From the NCBI RefSeq assembly GCF_002252675.1, contig NZ_NQKY01000008.1, forward strand, positions 46,317 through 110,316: 64,000 nt of DNA, written 5' to 3'. Below the pieces are notes generated by a model. The model was not told the DNA's origin. It searched no databases and worked only from the letters and a program-made list of their open reading frames with translations. The stretch is from Synechococcus sp. BO 8801 (GTDB taxonomy: Bacteria > Cyanobacteriota > Cyanobacteriia > PCC-6307 > Cyanobiaceae). Shown here in pieces: positions 46,769 to 55,255 of the stretch (position 1 is the first letter of the stretch; each line of letters opens with the position of its first letter). The position numbers and the translations under genes were made by a program.

Positions 46769-48034
46769 TCAGCGGAAGTTGTTGTTGTTTCTGTTGCCGT
46801 TGAATGTATCTCGGAAGAAATAATAGGAGCTGGCGGCCTGACTGAGGGGAACGATGACCTGATTGATGACGTCGAGGGCCTCGGCGTAGAAGGTGCGATT
46901 GACGATGATCGTGTCCCTGTCCCGGAGCGGGGGATTCAGCCCCTTGGAGACGCCGATCCCATCCCGGTAGCTGTAGACCTCCCGGGTGGTGGTGCCGTTG
47001 CGGTTGAGGCGGACGAGCTCGATGTCGTTCTTGTTGGCCCGCCAGTTCTCCGCACCACCGGCCCGGAAGATGGCCTCGGCCAGGGGGGTGTTGGCGGGAA
47101 GGCTGAGGTTGCCGGGGCTGCGGACCTCGCCGATCACCGAGACATTGATGGTGGCCGGGGCCAGGTTGGTGGCGCCGATCTGGAGGATTTCCTCGGGGAT
47201 CAGATCCTCCGTGCGGGCGACCACGATCGTGTCGCCGTCGAACAGGATCGGGTTCTGCCGCTGGTTGCCGACCTGGAAGACCTGGGCCAGGTCCAGAACG
47301 GTCTGCTTCTGACTGCCGTCGGGCCCGGCCAGACGCCGCAGCAGCACCTTGCGGATGTCGGCGTTCAGGGTGACGCCGCCGGCGGTCTGGATCGCGGAAA
47401 CTGGTGTGGAGAAGGAGGCCAGGGGGTAGAGGCCAGGACGACCCACCTCGCCGATGATGGTCACCTTCACGGGGCGGGGCGAAACGAGGCTGAGGATCAG
47501 CTCAGGCCGCACCAGCTGCTTCGCGTAGAGCGAGGTGAGCCAGCGGGTGGCCTGGCCGATGGTCAGGCCGGTGAGCTGCACCGATCCCAGGAGCGACAGG
47601 GTCGAAGTGCCGTCGGGAAGGATGGAGACCGCACCGCCGATGGCGGAGGCGGAAGGGTCGGTGAAGGTGAGTTGCAGACCATCCCCGGGGCCGAGGACGT
47701 AAAGATCGTTGTAGACCTCCGTGACCGTGAGGGGCAGAGGGGCCGAGGAGGCGGGGCCAGCCAGGGGAGCGGCGCTCACGGCCGCGGCACCGCGCCAGGG
47801 GGAATGGGGCGCCACCCCCTGGGGCACCGAGGCCTTCAGTCCTGTCGGAGCCACCATCGCACCGACCAGACCCAGTGCGCCGAGGGAGGAAAGACGCCGC
47901 CGGATCGTGGGGCGAAGGCTCCTGCCACGGGAGGTTCCGTCAGATGCTGCAGATCCCTGACCTGCGGCAGATTCCCGGCGTGCCGACTGGCCTGCAGATC
48001 CCTGGCGTACAGATGTTCTGGGAGGAGAAGCCAC
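46769..48034 (-). CDS. Wza-type polysaccharide export protein (SLBB domains)
   Basis: A 421-residue outer-membrane polysaccharide secretin-like protein. A signal or anchor (LSSLGALGLVGAMVAPTGLKA) is preceded by about 45 hydrophilic residues, so the true start may be later. The export motif LYVLGPGDGLQLTF begins the Poly_export domain, and two SLBB domains follow (VTIIGEVGRPGLYPL, VSVIGEVRSPGNLSLP). It ends in an Asn-rich tail (GNRNNNNFR). It is divergent from the tyrosine-kinase gene and heads a three-gene unit with the two hypothetical envelope proteins. Confidence 0.9.
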   Translation of the reverse strand: MASPPRTSVRQGSAGQSARRESAAGQGSAASDGTSRGRSLRPTIRRRLSSLGALGLVGAMVAPTGLKASVPQGVAPHSPWRGAAAVSAAPLAGPASSAPLPLTVTEVYNDLYVLGPGDGLQLTFTDPSASAIGGAVSILPDGTSTLSLLGSVQLTGLTIGQATRWLTSLYAKQLVRPELILSLVSPRPVKVTIIGEVGRPGLYPLASFSTPVSAIQTAGGVTLNADIRKVLLRRLAGPDGSQKQTVLDLAQVFQVGNQRQNPILFDGDTIVVARTEDLIPEEILQIGATNLAPATINVSVIGEVRSPGNLSLPANTPLAEAIFRAGGAENWRANKNDIELVRLNRNGTTTREVYSYRDGIGVSKGLNPPLRDRDTIIVNRTFYAEALDVINQVIVPLSQAASSYYFFRDTFNGNRNNNNFR

Positions 48035-48136
48035 CGAAGGACATTAATCGGATTACCACCATAGACGCCCGAGTCAAGGGGGCATTCTTTGCTGGTTGCC
48101 ATTATCATCGGCTCAACTTTCCCTGCGGTTCATAAC
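48035..48136. promoter_or_regulatory. Divergent promoter region of the export and kinase genes
   Basis: A locally AT-richer stretch between divergent genes. On the minus strand TTGACT (48072-48077) resembles a -35 box, with a weak -10 (TAATCC at 48050-48055, spacing 16). An AAGGGGG stretch precedes an alternative TTG start of the kinase at 48089. The promoter assignments are weak. Confidence 0.3.
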
Positions 48137-50716
48137 GTGACAACGACGGGTGTTCCTCCTGAGACCTTTCCGGGTGGAACCGCGCGCCCGCTGTCCCTTC
48201 CCGCCGCGGGTGGTCCGGGTCCAGGCGCTTTCGATCCGTCGCAGCAGAGCCCCCTCAGCCCCATCGGCGAGGGCCAGTCCGGCGGCGGCGGCCTGGGGGG
48301 CCTCGTACGGACGGTCAAGCGCCGTCAGTCCATCTTTCTGATCACCTTCGCGGTGGTGACCGGCGTTCTGGCGATCAACACGCTGCGTCAGCGCATCTTC
48401 TCCCCCGTCTACCAGGGGGGGTTCCAGATGCAGATCAGCAACCCCTTCGACAACCCTGGCGGCGGCGGCGGCGGCGGTTCCGTTGAGACGATCGCCCGCA
48501 GCGAGATCAAGACCGATGTGCCCAGTCTCATCGTTCTGATGCGCAGCCCCCTGCTGCTCGGGCCGGTCGCCCAGCGTCAGGGCGTGCCGCTCCGGGCCCT
48601 GGAGAGCAACCTTTCCATCAACCAGGAGTCGGCCCGGGTCGACAACGTCCTCAACGTGTCGCTGCGCTGGCCCGATCCAGCCAAGGGCAAGGCGATCCTG
48701 CGGCAGCTCGCCAAGGATTACACCGCCTTCTCCCTGACCCAGCGCCAGGCGGCGGTCAACTCCGGCGTCCGCTTCCTCGACGAGCAGGCCCCCGCGATCG
48801 AGGAACGGGTCACCAAGCTCTCCCAGGAGATGCTCAGGTTCCGGGAACGCAACAATTTCGTTGACCCGGCCACGGCGGCCAGCCAGATCCTCGGGGCCCG
48901 CGAAGGTCTGGTCAACCAGCTGCGCACCCTTCAGAACGAGCAGGTGCAGCTCGACAGCCAGCTGAAATCGATCCAGACCGGCAAGCTGCAGTTCACCCCC
49001 AGCGGTGCCCCCACCGCCCTTGAGCAGCTGGGTCGGAACAGCGTTCTGGTGCCGGGCAGGGGGGGATCTTCCGGAGCCGAGGCTGCCAGCGGCACCAAGA
49101 CGCCCCTTGACCTCCTCAACCAGTTTGAACAGGAACTGGCCACCGCCAAGGGCACGTTCAAGGACAACTCTCCGATCGTTCAGTCCCTGATCGCCCGCCG
49201 CAACCAGTTGCTCCCCGTTGTGCAGCGGCAGGCTGCCGACGCCGTCAAGGCCCGGCTGCTTTCCAACGTGGCCCAGCAGGATGAGATCAACCGTCAGATC
49301 CTTCTGCTGAGCGAGAACTTCCGGAACAATCCCCAGAAGATGTCGGAGTTCGAGAACATCAACCAACGGCTCTCGATCGCCAGGGAGCAGTACTCCTCCT
49401 ACATCCAGGCCAGGGAGCGTTACCGGCTCGAGATGGCCCGTTCCATTTCCCCCTGGGAAGTGATCGGACCTCCCGATTTCGGCGGCAGTCCGGTGGAGCC
49501 CAACATCCAGCGCAACCTGCTGAGGGCGATCATGATCGGTCTTCTGGCCGGTCTCGGCGCCGCCATCCTCCGCGAGCGGACCGACAACGTTTTCCACACC
49601 CCCATGGAGGTGGAGAAGGACCTGCAGCTGCCGGTTCTGGGTCTGATCCCCTACCTGCCCCTCGAGCCCGGTGTCGACATCGCCACCAGCATCTCCAAGA
49701 TGTCCTCGAGCGAGCGCTTCGCCATCAAGGAGTCGCTGCGCAGCCTGTTCACCACCTTCCGACTGCTCCGCGCCGACAGCAGCATCCGCATGGTGGGCAT
49801 CACCTCCTCCACCCAGGGGGAAGGCAAGTCCCCCGCGGTCGCGGTGTTTTCCCGCACCCTGGCCGACCTCGGCCTCAAGGTGCTCGTCATCGACTCCGAC
49901 ATGCGGCTGCCGATGCAGGCCCGCTACCTGGGTGTGGAGCAGGGCGACGGCCTTTCCACCCTGCTCTCGGATTCAACGCGCAAACCGACGGATTTCATCC
50001 ACTCCATCGCCGAGAACATGGACGTGCTTCCGGCCGGCCCGAAGCCGCCCGATCCGGCCAAGCTGCTCAACTCAACCCGCTGCAAGGAAGTCATGGACGA
50101 GATCCGTGCCCTTCCCGGCTACGACATCATCGTCGTGGATGCGCCTCCCTGCCTGATGCTGGCCGATCCGATCCTGCTGGGAGAGAAGCTCGACGGCATC
50201 CTCTTCCTGGTCGGCCTCGGCAAGGTGAGTCGTGAGCTGGCTCCCCAGGCCAGCCGTCGCATCCGGGCCTCCGGGGTGGATGTGCTCGGCATCATCTGCA
50301 ACCAGGTCAATTTCCCCAGCCGCCTCAACGATTACGGCTACGAATACGGCTACTACTACCACTACGCCTACGCGTCGGCGTCGGGTTACGCCAAGAGCGC
50401 CAGCGAACCTTCCACCGGTGGATTCGGCAGTTATGTGCAGCGCTATCGCGACAGCTACATGAAGGGTGCCGCGACCAATTCCTACATCTCCGCCCGCTAC
50501 AACGAGGGCGAATCCGACGTCAAGACCTACTACCGCGAGGACGAGGATCAGGGGTCTGCGCCCGTCGCCTCCAATGGCGGCCTCGGACCCAGCGCCGGCT
50601 CCTCCAGTTCCCTGCCTCCCGCCGAGAGGGTTTCCTCCCGTCGCCACCGTCCCTCCAGTGATGGTGGTGGCGGCCCGATGGGCTGGCTGCGCAAGCGCTT
50701 CGGGAACAGGGGCTGA
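48137..50716 (+). CDS. Wzc-type polysaccharide co-polymerase and tyrosine autokinase
   Basis: About 859 residues. An N-terminal Gly-rich leader and membrane helix (SIFLITFAVVTGVLAIN) are followed by a Wzz/PCP periplasmic domain with coiled coil, a second helix (LRAIMIGLLAGLGAAIL) and a BY-kinase domain: Walker A SSTQGEGKSPA, Walker A' VLVIDSDMRL and Walker B IIVVDAPP. Right after the ATPase core is a tyrosine cluster (nine Tyr within YGYEYGYYYHYAYASASGY), then further Tyr-rich tail. It likely controls polymer length and export through autophosphorylation. A TTG at 48089 is an alternative start. Confidence 0.92.
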   Translation: MTTTGVPPETFPGGTARPLSLPAAGGPGPGAFDPSQQSPLSPIGEGQSGGGGLGGLVRTVKRRQSIFLITFAVVTGVLAINTLRQRIFSPVYQGGFQMQISNPFDNPGGGGGGGSVETIARSEIKTDVPSLIVLMRSPLLLGPVAQRQGVPLRALESNLSINQESARVDNVLNVSLRWPDPAKGKAILRQLAKDYTAFSLTQRQAAVNSGVRFLDEQAPAIEERVTKLSQEMLRFRERNNFVDPATAASQILGAREGLVNQLRTLQNEQVQLDSQLKSIQTGKLQFTPSGAPTALEQLGRNSVLVPGRGGSSGAEAASGTKTPLDLLNQFEQELATAKGTFKDNSPIVQSLIARRNQLLPVVQRQAADAVKARLLSNVAQQDEINRQILLLSENFRNNPQKMSEFENINQRLSIAREQYSSYIQARERYRLEMARSISPWEVIGPPDFGGSPVEPNIQRNLLRAIMIGLLAGLGAAILRERTDNVFHTPMEVEKDLQLPVLGLIPYLPLEPGVDIATSISKMSSSERFAIKESLRSLFTTFRLLRADSSIRMVGITSSTQGEGKSPAVAVFSRTLADLGLKVLVIDSDMRLPMQARYLGVEQGDGLSTLLSDSTRKPTDFIHSIAENMDVLPAGPKPPDPAKLLNSTRCKEVMDEIRALPGYDIIVVDAPPCLMLADPILLGEKLDGILFLVGLGKVSRELAPQASRRIRASGVDVLGIICNQVNFPSRLNDYGYEYGYYYHYAYASASGYAKSASEPSTGGFGSYVQRYRDSYMKGAATNSYISARYNEGESDVKTYYREDEDQGSAPVASNGGLGPSAGSSSSLPPAERVSSRRHRPSSDGGGGPMGWLRKRFGNRG

Positions 50717-50754
50717 GGGTTCGGTTCGTTTCAGCTCAGGGTTCGCTGCAGGTG

Positions 50755-50775
50755 AGGGCCCGTTTCAGGGGCCCT
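50755..50775. terminator. Hairpin between convergent kinase and phosphatase genes
   Basis: A perfect 7 bp stem (AGGGCCC/GGGCCCT) with a 7 nt loop containing the stop codon of the phosphatase gene, 39 nt past the kinase stop. No long T run, so a bidirectional terminator is plausible but not certain. Confidence 0.45.
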
Positions 50776-51352
50776 TCCCCCCGCCAAGGAGGGGCTCCAC
50801 CGGCCCCGTCTCCAAACCGTCACCCATGGCTGGGCGGGCGCAGAGCAGCATTTCGAGCATCACCAGGTGGTCATAGATGGGCATGGCCATCGGGTGGCAG
50901 CGACGCACCCAGGCCAGGGCCGCCAGCGGATCGATGCCGCGCAGTCGGGCCGTCAGGCCAACCGCCAGAAGGGGGGAGCGTTCGTACCCCGCCATGCAGT
51001 GCAGATAGATGGGAGCGGCCTGGTTCACCAGCGCTTCCGCCCTCGCCAGGGCCAGGGCCAGTCGCTCCTGGCGCAGCGGCTCCTGCTGCCTGTGGTCGGG
51101 CAGGGAGACCCGGTCGCTGCTCCAGCCGGGGGGAACGATCAGGGCGCTTTCCTCCTCCGGATAGCAGCAGCTGAAGCGGCTGCGGATCCCGGCCTCCTCC
51201 AGCTGTTGCCAATGCCTGGCCGTGCGCGGCATGGGACCGATCGCCAGCTGACCGTTGAGCACCCAGCTGCAGGGCAGGGAGCGGTCGGGCATCGGCGGCA
51301 GGGGCCGGTCCTGCCTCAGGCTATGGAGAAACTGCCGCAGGGGGCCCATCAT
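50765..51352 (-). CDS. Cys-based protein phosphatase (dual-specificity/tyrosine type)
   Basis: A 195-residue phosphatase. The signature IYLHCMAGYERSPLLA carries Cys119 and Arg125 in the CX5R loop, with the probable general acid Asp86 in RVSLPDHRQ. No signal peptide, so cytosolic. I chose the ATG at 51352 (MMGPLRQFLHSL); the longer frame is unlike a protein start. It lies 37 nt after the exosortase-associated gene on the same strand and converges on the tyrosine kinase. It is a natural candidate to reverse kinase autophosphorylation. Confidence 0.85.
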   Translation of the reverse strand: MMGPLRQFLHSLRQDRPLPPMPDRSLPCSWVLNGQLAIGPMPRTARHWQQLEEAGIRSRFSCCYPEEESALIVPPGWSSDRVSLPDHRQQEPLRQERLALALARAEALVNQAAPIYLHCMAGYERSPLLAVGLTARLRGIDPLAALAWVRRCHPMAMPIYDHLVMLEMLLCARPAMGDGLETGPVEPLLGGGKGP

Positions 51353-51389
51353 CGGCGTGCCCTCGACGGGTGGCGCTTGTCGGTTGCGC

Positions 51390-52055
51390 TCACGTCCGGG
51401 TTCGCAGCACCGGCTCCACCAGGGCCAGCACCTGCTGCCAGAGGCGGTCGGAAGGGGGCTTTCCCTTGGGCCCACGCAGGCTGATCAGGGTGCAGGCATA
51501 GGTGCGATGGGGCTGGAGCCCGATCACCTTCTCGATGGCGGACTCCCTCCCGACCGCCAGACGATCGGCGAGGGTGGTGAGCTGTTCACGGGTGACCCCG
51601 AAGGGCTTCTCCGGGCCAGGGCCTGACATCAGGCAGGTCTGGAGGGTGGGGCGGTCCTTGGTCAGTCCCCTTGCCGTCGGGACCGGGCTGCCGATCAGGC
51701 GGCGCTGGATGAGATTCAGGCTGGCCTGGTCCCGCCCGATGACACTGGTCTGGAAGTTGAAACGCTGGCGCACCGTGCCGCCCATCAGGGTCAGCTCGAA
51801 CCCCTCCTGCAGGGGCAGGACGACCGGCGCCGTGGTGGAAAGTTCGTAGCTGCGCTTCGCCGGCCAGGGGGGGGCGAGGCTGGGGGCCGTCTCCGGCAGC
51901 AGCTGGGCCCCGCGCAGCGCCGCTTCCAGCTGCTCAGCCGGCAGGGCACGCGGTGCCGCGGGCCAGCGCGGCAGCAGGATCGCCTGGGTCGCCAGAAGGG
52001 CCGCAGCGACGGCGAAGGTGCCGTACCAGCGGACCAGAAGGGGAGGGGTGATCAC
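51390..52055 (-). CDS. Cyanoexosortase A system-associated protein
   Basis: A 221-residue protein with one N-terminal membrane helix (WYGTFAVAAALLATQAILLP) and an external domain (SYELSTTAPVVLPLQEGFEL, RPTLQTCLMSGPG, GREGLQ-like IEKVIGLQPHRTYACTLISL). Size, topology and position match the partner proteins encoded next to cyanoexosortases. The GTG start at 52055 overlaps the exosortase stop by 4 nt (GTGA). Its biochemical role is not established. It may help sorting or substrate presentation. Confidence 0.75.
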   Translation of the reverse strand: MITPPLLVRWYGTFAVAAALLATQAILLPRWPAAPRALPAEQLEAALRGAQLLPETAPSLAPPWPAKRSYELSTTAPVVLPLQEGFELTLMGGTVRQRFNFQTSVIGRDQASLNLIQRRLIGSPVPTARGLTKDRPTLQTCLMSGPGPEKPFGVTREQLTTLADRLAVGRESAIEKVIGLQPHRTYACTLISLRGPKGKPPSDRLWQQVLALVEPVLRTRT

Positions 52056-52990
52056 GCTCCTTCCCCCGGTTGCGGCGGGGCGGGCAGGGGGGGAAGTTCC
52101 CGCTCGAGCAGCCGCATGTAGACCATGCCGAAGATCATCACCGCCACTCCGGAAAAGACCAGGGAGCCGGTGCTCTCGTGGAAGAAATCGAACAGCCAGC
52201 TGCCCTTGCCTTGGCCGTTGCCCGCGAACACCGCCAGCAGGGCGATGCGGAAGGTGTTGCAGACCAGGCCGATCACCGGCGCCATCAGCAGCACCACGGC
52301 ACGGCTGGTCCAGGAGCGGATCGGAAAGGCCAGCAGGAAGATGACGCCCACGCACAGGATCTGGGCCATCAGGTCCACCCCGTTGCAGGGGCCGAGCACC
52401 CGTACGCCGCCGCCTGGCAGCAGCACGCTGCGAGCGTTCACCGTGACGTCGAGTCCGAGCACGCTCAGCCAGAGACCGGAGAGGCTCGCGGTGAGCAGGC
52501 TGATGGGGGCTTCCGGCAGGGTCCGCATCAGCAGGGCGAAGCTTGGAAGCAGCATCAGGCAGAGCAGCGGATCGCGGAAACGGCCCAGGCTGGCCGGTTT
52601 CTCCGCCATCAGACCCAGGCTGAGGCCGCCGATCGGCGCCAGGGCGAACAGCAGACCGTCCCAGTGGAGGATCAGCGCCGAGCGGGCCAGGACCCAGACC
52701 AGCAGCAGGCTGCCGATGACCAGTCCCCAGGCGCCTGGCCTGGGCCGGAGGTCCTCGAACTGGTCCTCCATGCAGATCACCGCCCCCCCCCACACCAGCA
52801 CCGCGAACACGGTGATGTGCTCGCTCTGGCTGCTCTGGAAGACGGCGATGTTCTGGACCGCCACCGCAGCGGCCAGGGCCAGCCAGAGGTTGCGGGGCGT
52901 GGGCGGGGGAACGGCCGGGATCGCGGCCCGCCAGCCCGGAGGAATCCTCTGAAGGAGGCCGCTGAAGAGTCGCTCGATGGTGTTGCTCAT
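52052..52990 (-). CDS. Cyanoexosortase A
   Basis: A 312-residue polytopic membrane transpeptidase of the exosortase family, predicted to cleave PEP-CTERM sorting signals and pass proteins to the cell surface. The catalytic triad is visible: Cys202 in LGPCNGVD, Arg248 in CNTFRIALL and His271 in FFHESTGSLVFS. About eight hydrophobic helices. The 4 nt overlap with capD upstream and the associated gene downstream defines a coupled operon. No protein with a PEP-CTERM tail is encoded in this window. Confidence 0.88.
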   Translation of the reverse strand: MSNTIERLFSGLLQRIPPGWRAAIPAVPPPTPRNLWLALAAAVAVQNIAVFQSSQSEHITVFAVLVWGGAVICMEDQFEDLRPRPGAWGLVIGSLLLVWVLARSALILHWDGLLFALAPIGGLSLGLMAEKPASLGRFRDPLLCLMLLPSFALLMRTLPEAPISLLTASLSGLWLSVLGLDVTVNARSVLLPGGGVRVLGPCNGVDLMAQILCVGVIFLLAFPIRSWTSRAVVLLMAPVIGLVCNTFRIALLAVFAGNGQGKGSWLFDFFHESTGSLVFSGVAVMIFGMVYMRLLERELPPLPAPPQPGEGA

Positions 52991-54924
52991 CGGGCCAGGG
53001 CGTCGAGCAGAGGGGAGGCCGGGAGACCCTCTTCAGGATCGTATTCCGGGACCAGGCGCCGCAGCAGCTGGCTCGAGGCGGCTTCGTCCCACTGGGCGAG
53101 CGCCTCATGCAGCTGCTGGATCAGGGGCCCCAGCTGTTCGCTGTCCCGATGGGGTTCGGTGGCCCTGCGGATCAGCGGGTGCTGGGTGGGCTGGTCGGCG
53201 GCGCTGATCAGGAGCTCCTCGTAGAGCTTTTCCCCCGGCCGCAGGCCGGTGTACTGGATGGCGATGTCCCCGTCGCTGTTGTGCTCGTCGCGCACCCGCA
53301 GCCCGGACAGCTCGATCATCTGGCGGGCCAGGTCGGCGATCCGGACCGGTTCGCCCATGTCGAGCAGGAAGAGATCGCCGCCCATGGCCATGCCGGTGGC
53401 CTGCAGCACCAGCTGGACGGCCTCCGGGATGGTCATGAAGTAGCGGGTGATGGCCGGATGGGTGACGGTGACCGGCCCACCTCTGGAGATCTGCTGATGG
53501 AACAGGGGGATCACCGAGCCGGAGGAGCCCAGCACGTTGCCGAACCGGACCATCGAGAGGATCGGGCCACCGTCCTCGATCTCGGCAGCAGCGGCCTGGA
53601 TCAGCAGTTCGCAGATGCGCTTGCTCGCTCCCATGACATTGGTGGGGCGAACGGCCTTGTCGGTGGAGATCAGGGTGAGCCGGCTCACGCCCGAGGCCCG
53701 GGTGGCGGCGATCACGGCCTCGGTGGCGCCGATGTTGTTGGCGATGCCGGCGCAGAGGTTGGCCTCAACGAGGGGAACGTGCTTGTAGGCGGCGGCATGG
53801 AAGATCGTGTCGACCCGGTGCTGACGGCAGATCAGGGTGAGGCGGGCCGCGTCACAGGCATCGCCGAGGACGGCATGGAGCTCGACGCCGCAGGGTTTGG
53901 AGCCCAGCTCCCGCTCGATGGCGTAGAGGGCGAATTCGTTGCGCTCGACCAGCAGCAGCCTGGCGGCACCCAGGCCCACGACCTGGCGGCACAGCTCGCT
54001 GCCGATCGAGCCACCGGCGCCCGTCACCAGCACCACCTTCCCCTCGACGCCGGCCTTGAGCAGCACCGGGTCGGGGTTAGAGGGTTCGCGGCCAAGAAGA
54101 TCCTCGATCGCCACCGGCTGCAGGTCGGAGACGATCCTCTGGCCGGTGGCCATCTGGGCCAGCGAGGGGACCGAGAGGACTTCCAGTCCCCGGTGGGTGA
54201 GCTGATCCACCAGCAGGCGTTTGCGCCGCCGCGACATGGTGGGCATCGCCAGCAGGACCTTGCGGACGCCGTGACGCTCGATCAGACGGGGCAGCCGCAG
54301 GGGCGAGTGGATGGCCATGTTCTGGAGGGTCCGGCCCTGCAGGCCCTCATCGTCATCAAGGAAGCCGACGATGCGGAAGCGGGGGTCGTTGCGCAGGGCC
54401 AGCAGCAGACCCATGCCGGAGGCGCCGGCGCCGTAGATGAGGGTGCCATCACCCTGGGAGCCGCCGGGGGAGTGGTTCTCCCGTTGATCGAGGTGATGGA
54501 CCAGGACGTCACGCAGCACGATGCGGCTGGCGATGGCCCCGCCGGTGAACAGCAGCCAGTAGAGAATCCAGAAGGATCTTGGTGGCTGGGCACCGCCGAT
54601 CAGGGTGCTGCTCAACAGCAGGATCAGCACCATCGCGCCGGAGCGGGGCACCAGCCCGTAGAGGGAGTGGCTGCCGGCGTAGCGGGTGAGCCCCCGATAC
54701 CAGCCCGAGACCACCAGGACGGGCAGGCCGGTGATGACGGCCAGGGGCAGCAGCAGGATCGTGGAGGGCATGAAGCCCTTCAGGGTGGTGGCGTCCGGCA
54801 GACGCAGGATGAAGGCGCCGAGATAGGAGGCGACGATCATCAGACCATCGAAGACCACCAACAGCAGCCGGCGGGCCAGCAGCTGCTTCTGCACGTAACG
54901 AAGAAATGAGAGCTGGGGAATCAA
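52987..54924 (-). CDS. Membrane-bound nucleotide-sugar dehydratase/epimerase (CapD/WbpM family)
   Basis: A 645-residue protein with four N-terminal helices (RLLLVVFDGLMIVASYLGAF onward), a first Rossmann region (GTLIYGAGASGMGLLLAL) and a C-terminal SDR domain (VVLVTGAGGSIGSELCRQ). The catalytic stretch STDKAVRPTNVMGASKR has the Met-x3-Lys arrangement of the UDP-HexNAc 4,6-dehydratase branch. It probably makes a 6-deoxy-4-keto sugar for surface glycan. The start is TTG at 54924. It is first in the operon with exosortase, partner and phosphatase. Phased 11 bp repeats lie 35 nt upstream. Confidence 0.92.
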   Translation of the reverse strand: MIPQLSFLRYVQKQLLARRLLLVVFDGLMIVASYLGAFILRLPDATTLKGFMPSTILLLPLAVITGLPVLVVSGWYRGLTRYAGSHSLYGLVPRSGAMVLILLLSSTLIGGAQPPRSFWILYWLLFTGGAIASRIVLRDVLVHHLDQRENHSPGGSQGDGTLIYGAGASGMGLLLALRNDPRFRIVGFLDDDEGLQGRTLQNMAIHSPLRLPRLIERHGVRKVLLAMPTMSRRRKRLLVDQLTHRGLEVLSVPSLAQMATGQRIVSDLQPVAIEDLLGREPSNPDPVLLKAGVEGKVVLVTGAGGSIGSELCRQVVGLGAARLLLVERNEFALYAIERELGSKPCGVELHAVLGDACDAARLTLICRQHRVDTIFHAAAYKHVPLVEANLCAGIANNIGATEAVIAATRASGVSRLTLISTDKAVRPTNVMGASKRICELLIQAAAAEIEDGGPILSMVRFGNVLGSSGSVIPLFHQQISRGGPVTVTHPAITRYFMTIPEAVQLVLQATGMAMGGDLFLLDMGEPVRIADLARQMIELSGLRVRDEHNSDGDIAIQYTGLRPGEKLYEELLISAADQPTQHPLIRRATEPHRDSEQLGPLIQQLHEALAQWDEAASSQLLRRLVPEYDPEEGLPASPLLDALAR

Positions 54925-54958
54925 TCGTTCAGTTCGGCGGTGATCGACGAATCAGGAA

Positions 54959-54991
54959 ATGCAGTGGGGATGCAGTGGGAATGCAACGGTG
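54959..54991. repeat. Three phased 11 bp direct repeats upstream of capD
   Basis: ATGCAGTGGGG, ATGCAGTGGGA and ATGCAACGGTG follow directly on each other. An 11 bp period places the ATGCA cores on about the same face of DNA, as in direct-repeat sites for OmpR-type response regulators. They end 35 nt before the TTG start of capD. Confidence 0.7.
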
Positions 54992-55180
54992 AAAAAAACA
55001 GCTGCGGCGAAGAGAAGGAAGCGACGTCTGAATGGCTGCCCACCAGTGTTGACTTACCTCGATGACTTGCCCGTGCAACGCTTCCGCTCAAGCGAACAGG
55101 AGGCCAGCAGATGCATGAGAGGGGTGATTGGCGCCGACTGGACGGAGCAAGGCTAGGCAATCACATGGAGATCGTCATTC

Positions 55181-55199
55181 TCACACACCAATAGTGTGA
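55181..55199. promoter_or_regulatory. Short dyad TCACAC-N7-GTGTGA
   Basis: A perfect 6 bp inverted repeat with a 7 nt spacer, between the WecA-like gene end and the capD promoter region. The arms and spacing resemble a CRP-type site (TGTGA-N6-TCACA) in reversed orientation, so no regulator is named. No T run follows, so it is not a clear terminator. Confidence 0.3.
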
Positions 55200-55255
55200 T
55201 GCCGGAATGGATCATGGCCGTGGCAATACCTGCACCTTTTGACGTTACTGCCCAT

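Larger units (their letters stand above)
54925..55255. other. 331 nt intergenic region, AT-richer, upstream of capD
   Basis: No convincing gene on either strand. It holds the 11 bp repeats at 54959-54991, an A run at 54992-54998 and a small dyad at 55181-55199. It is clearly less GC-rich than the flanking genes and is the likely promoter region for the capD operon. Confidence 0.6.

Noticed and set aside
53107-54909. Plus-strand open frame of 600 codons opposite capD
   Set aside because: Antisense artefact: Gly/Asp/His/Gln-rich with no domain. The minus strand has membrane helices and a complete SDR.
54921-55160. Short open frames on both strands in the capD upstream region
   Set aside because: Composition is not protein-like (Ser/Pro/His mixtures), no conserved start context, and they cover repeat and promoter sequence.
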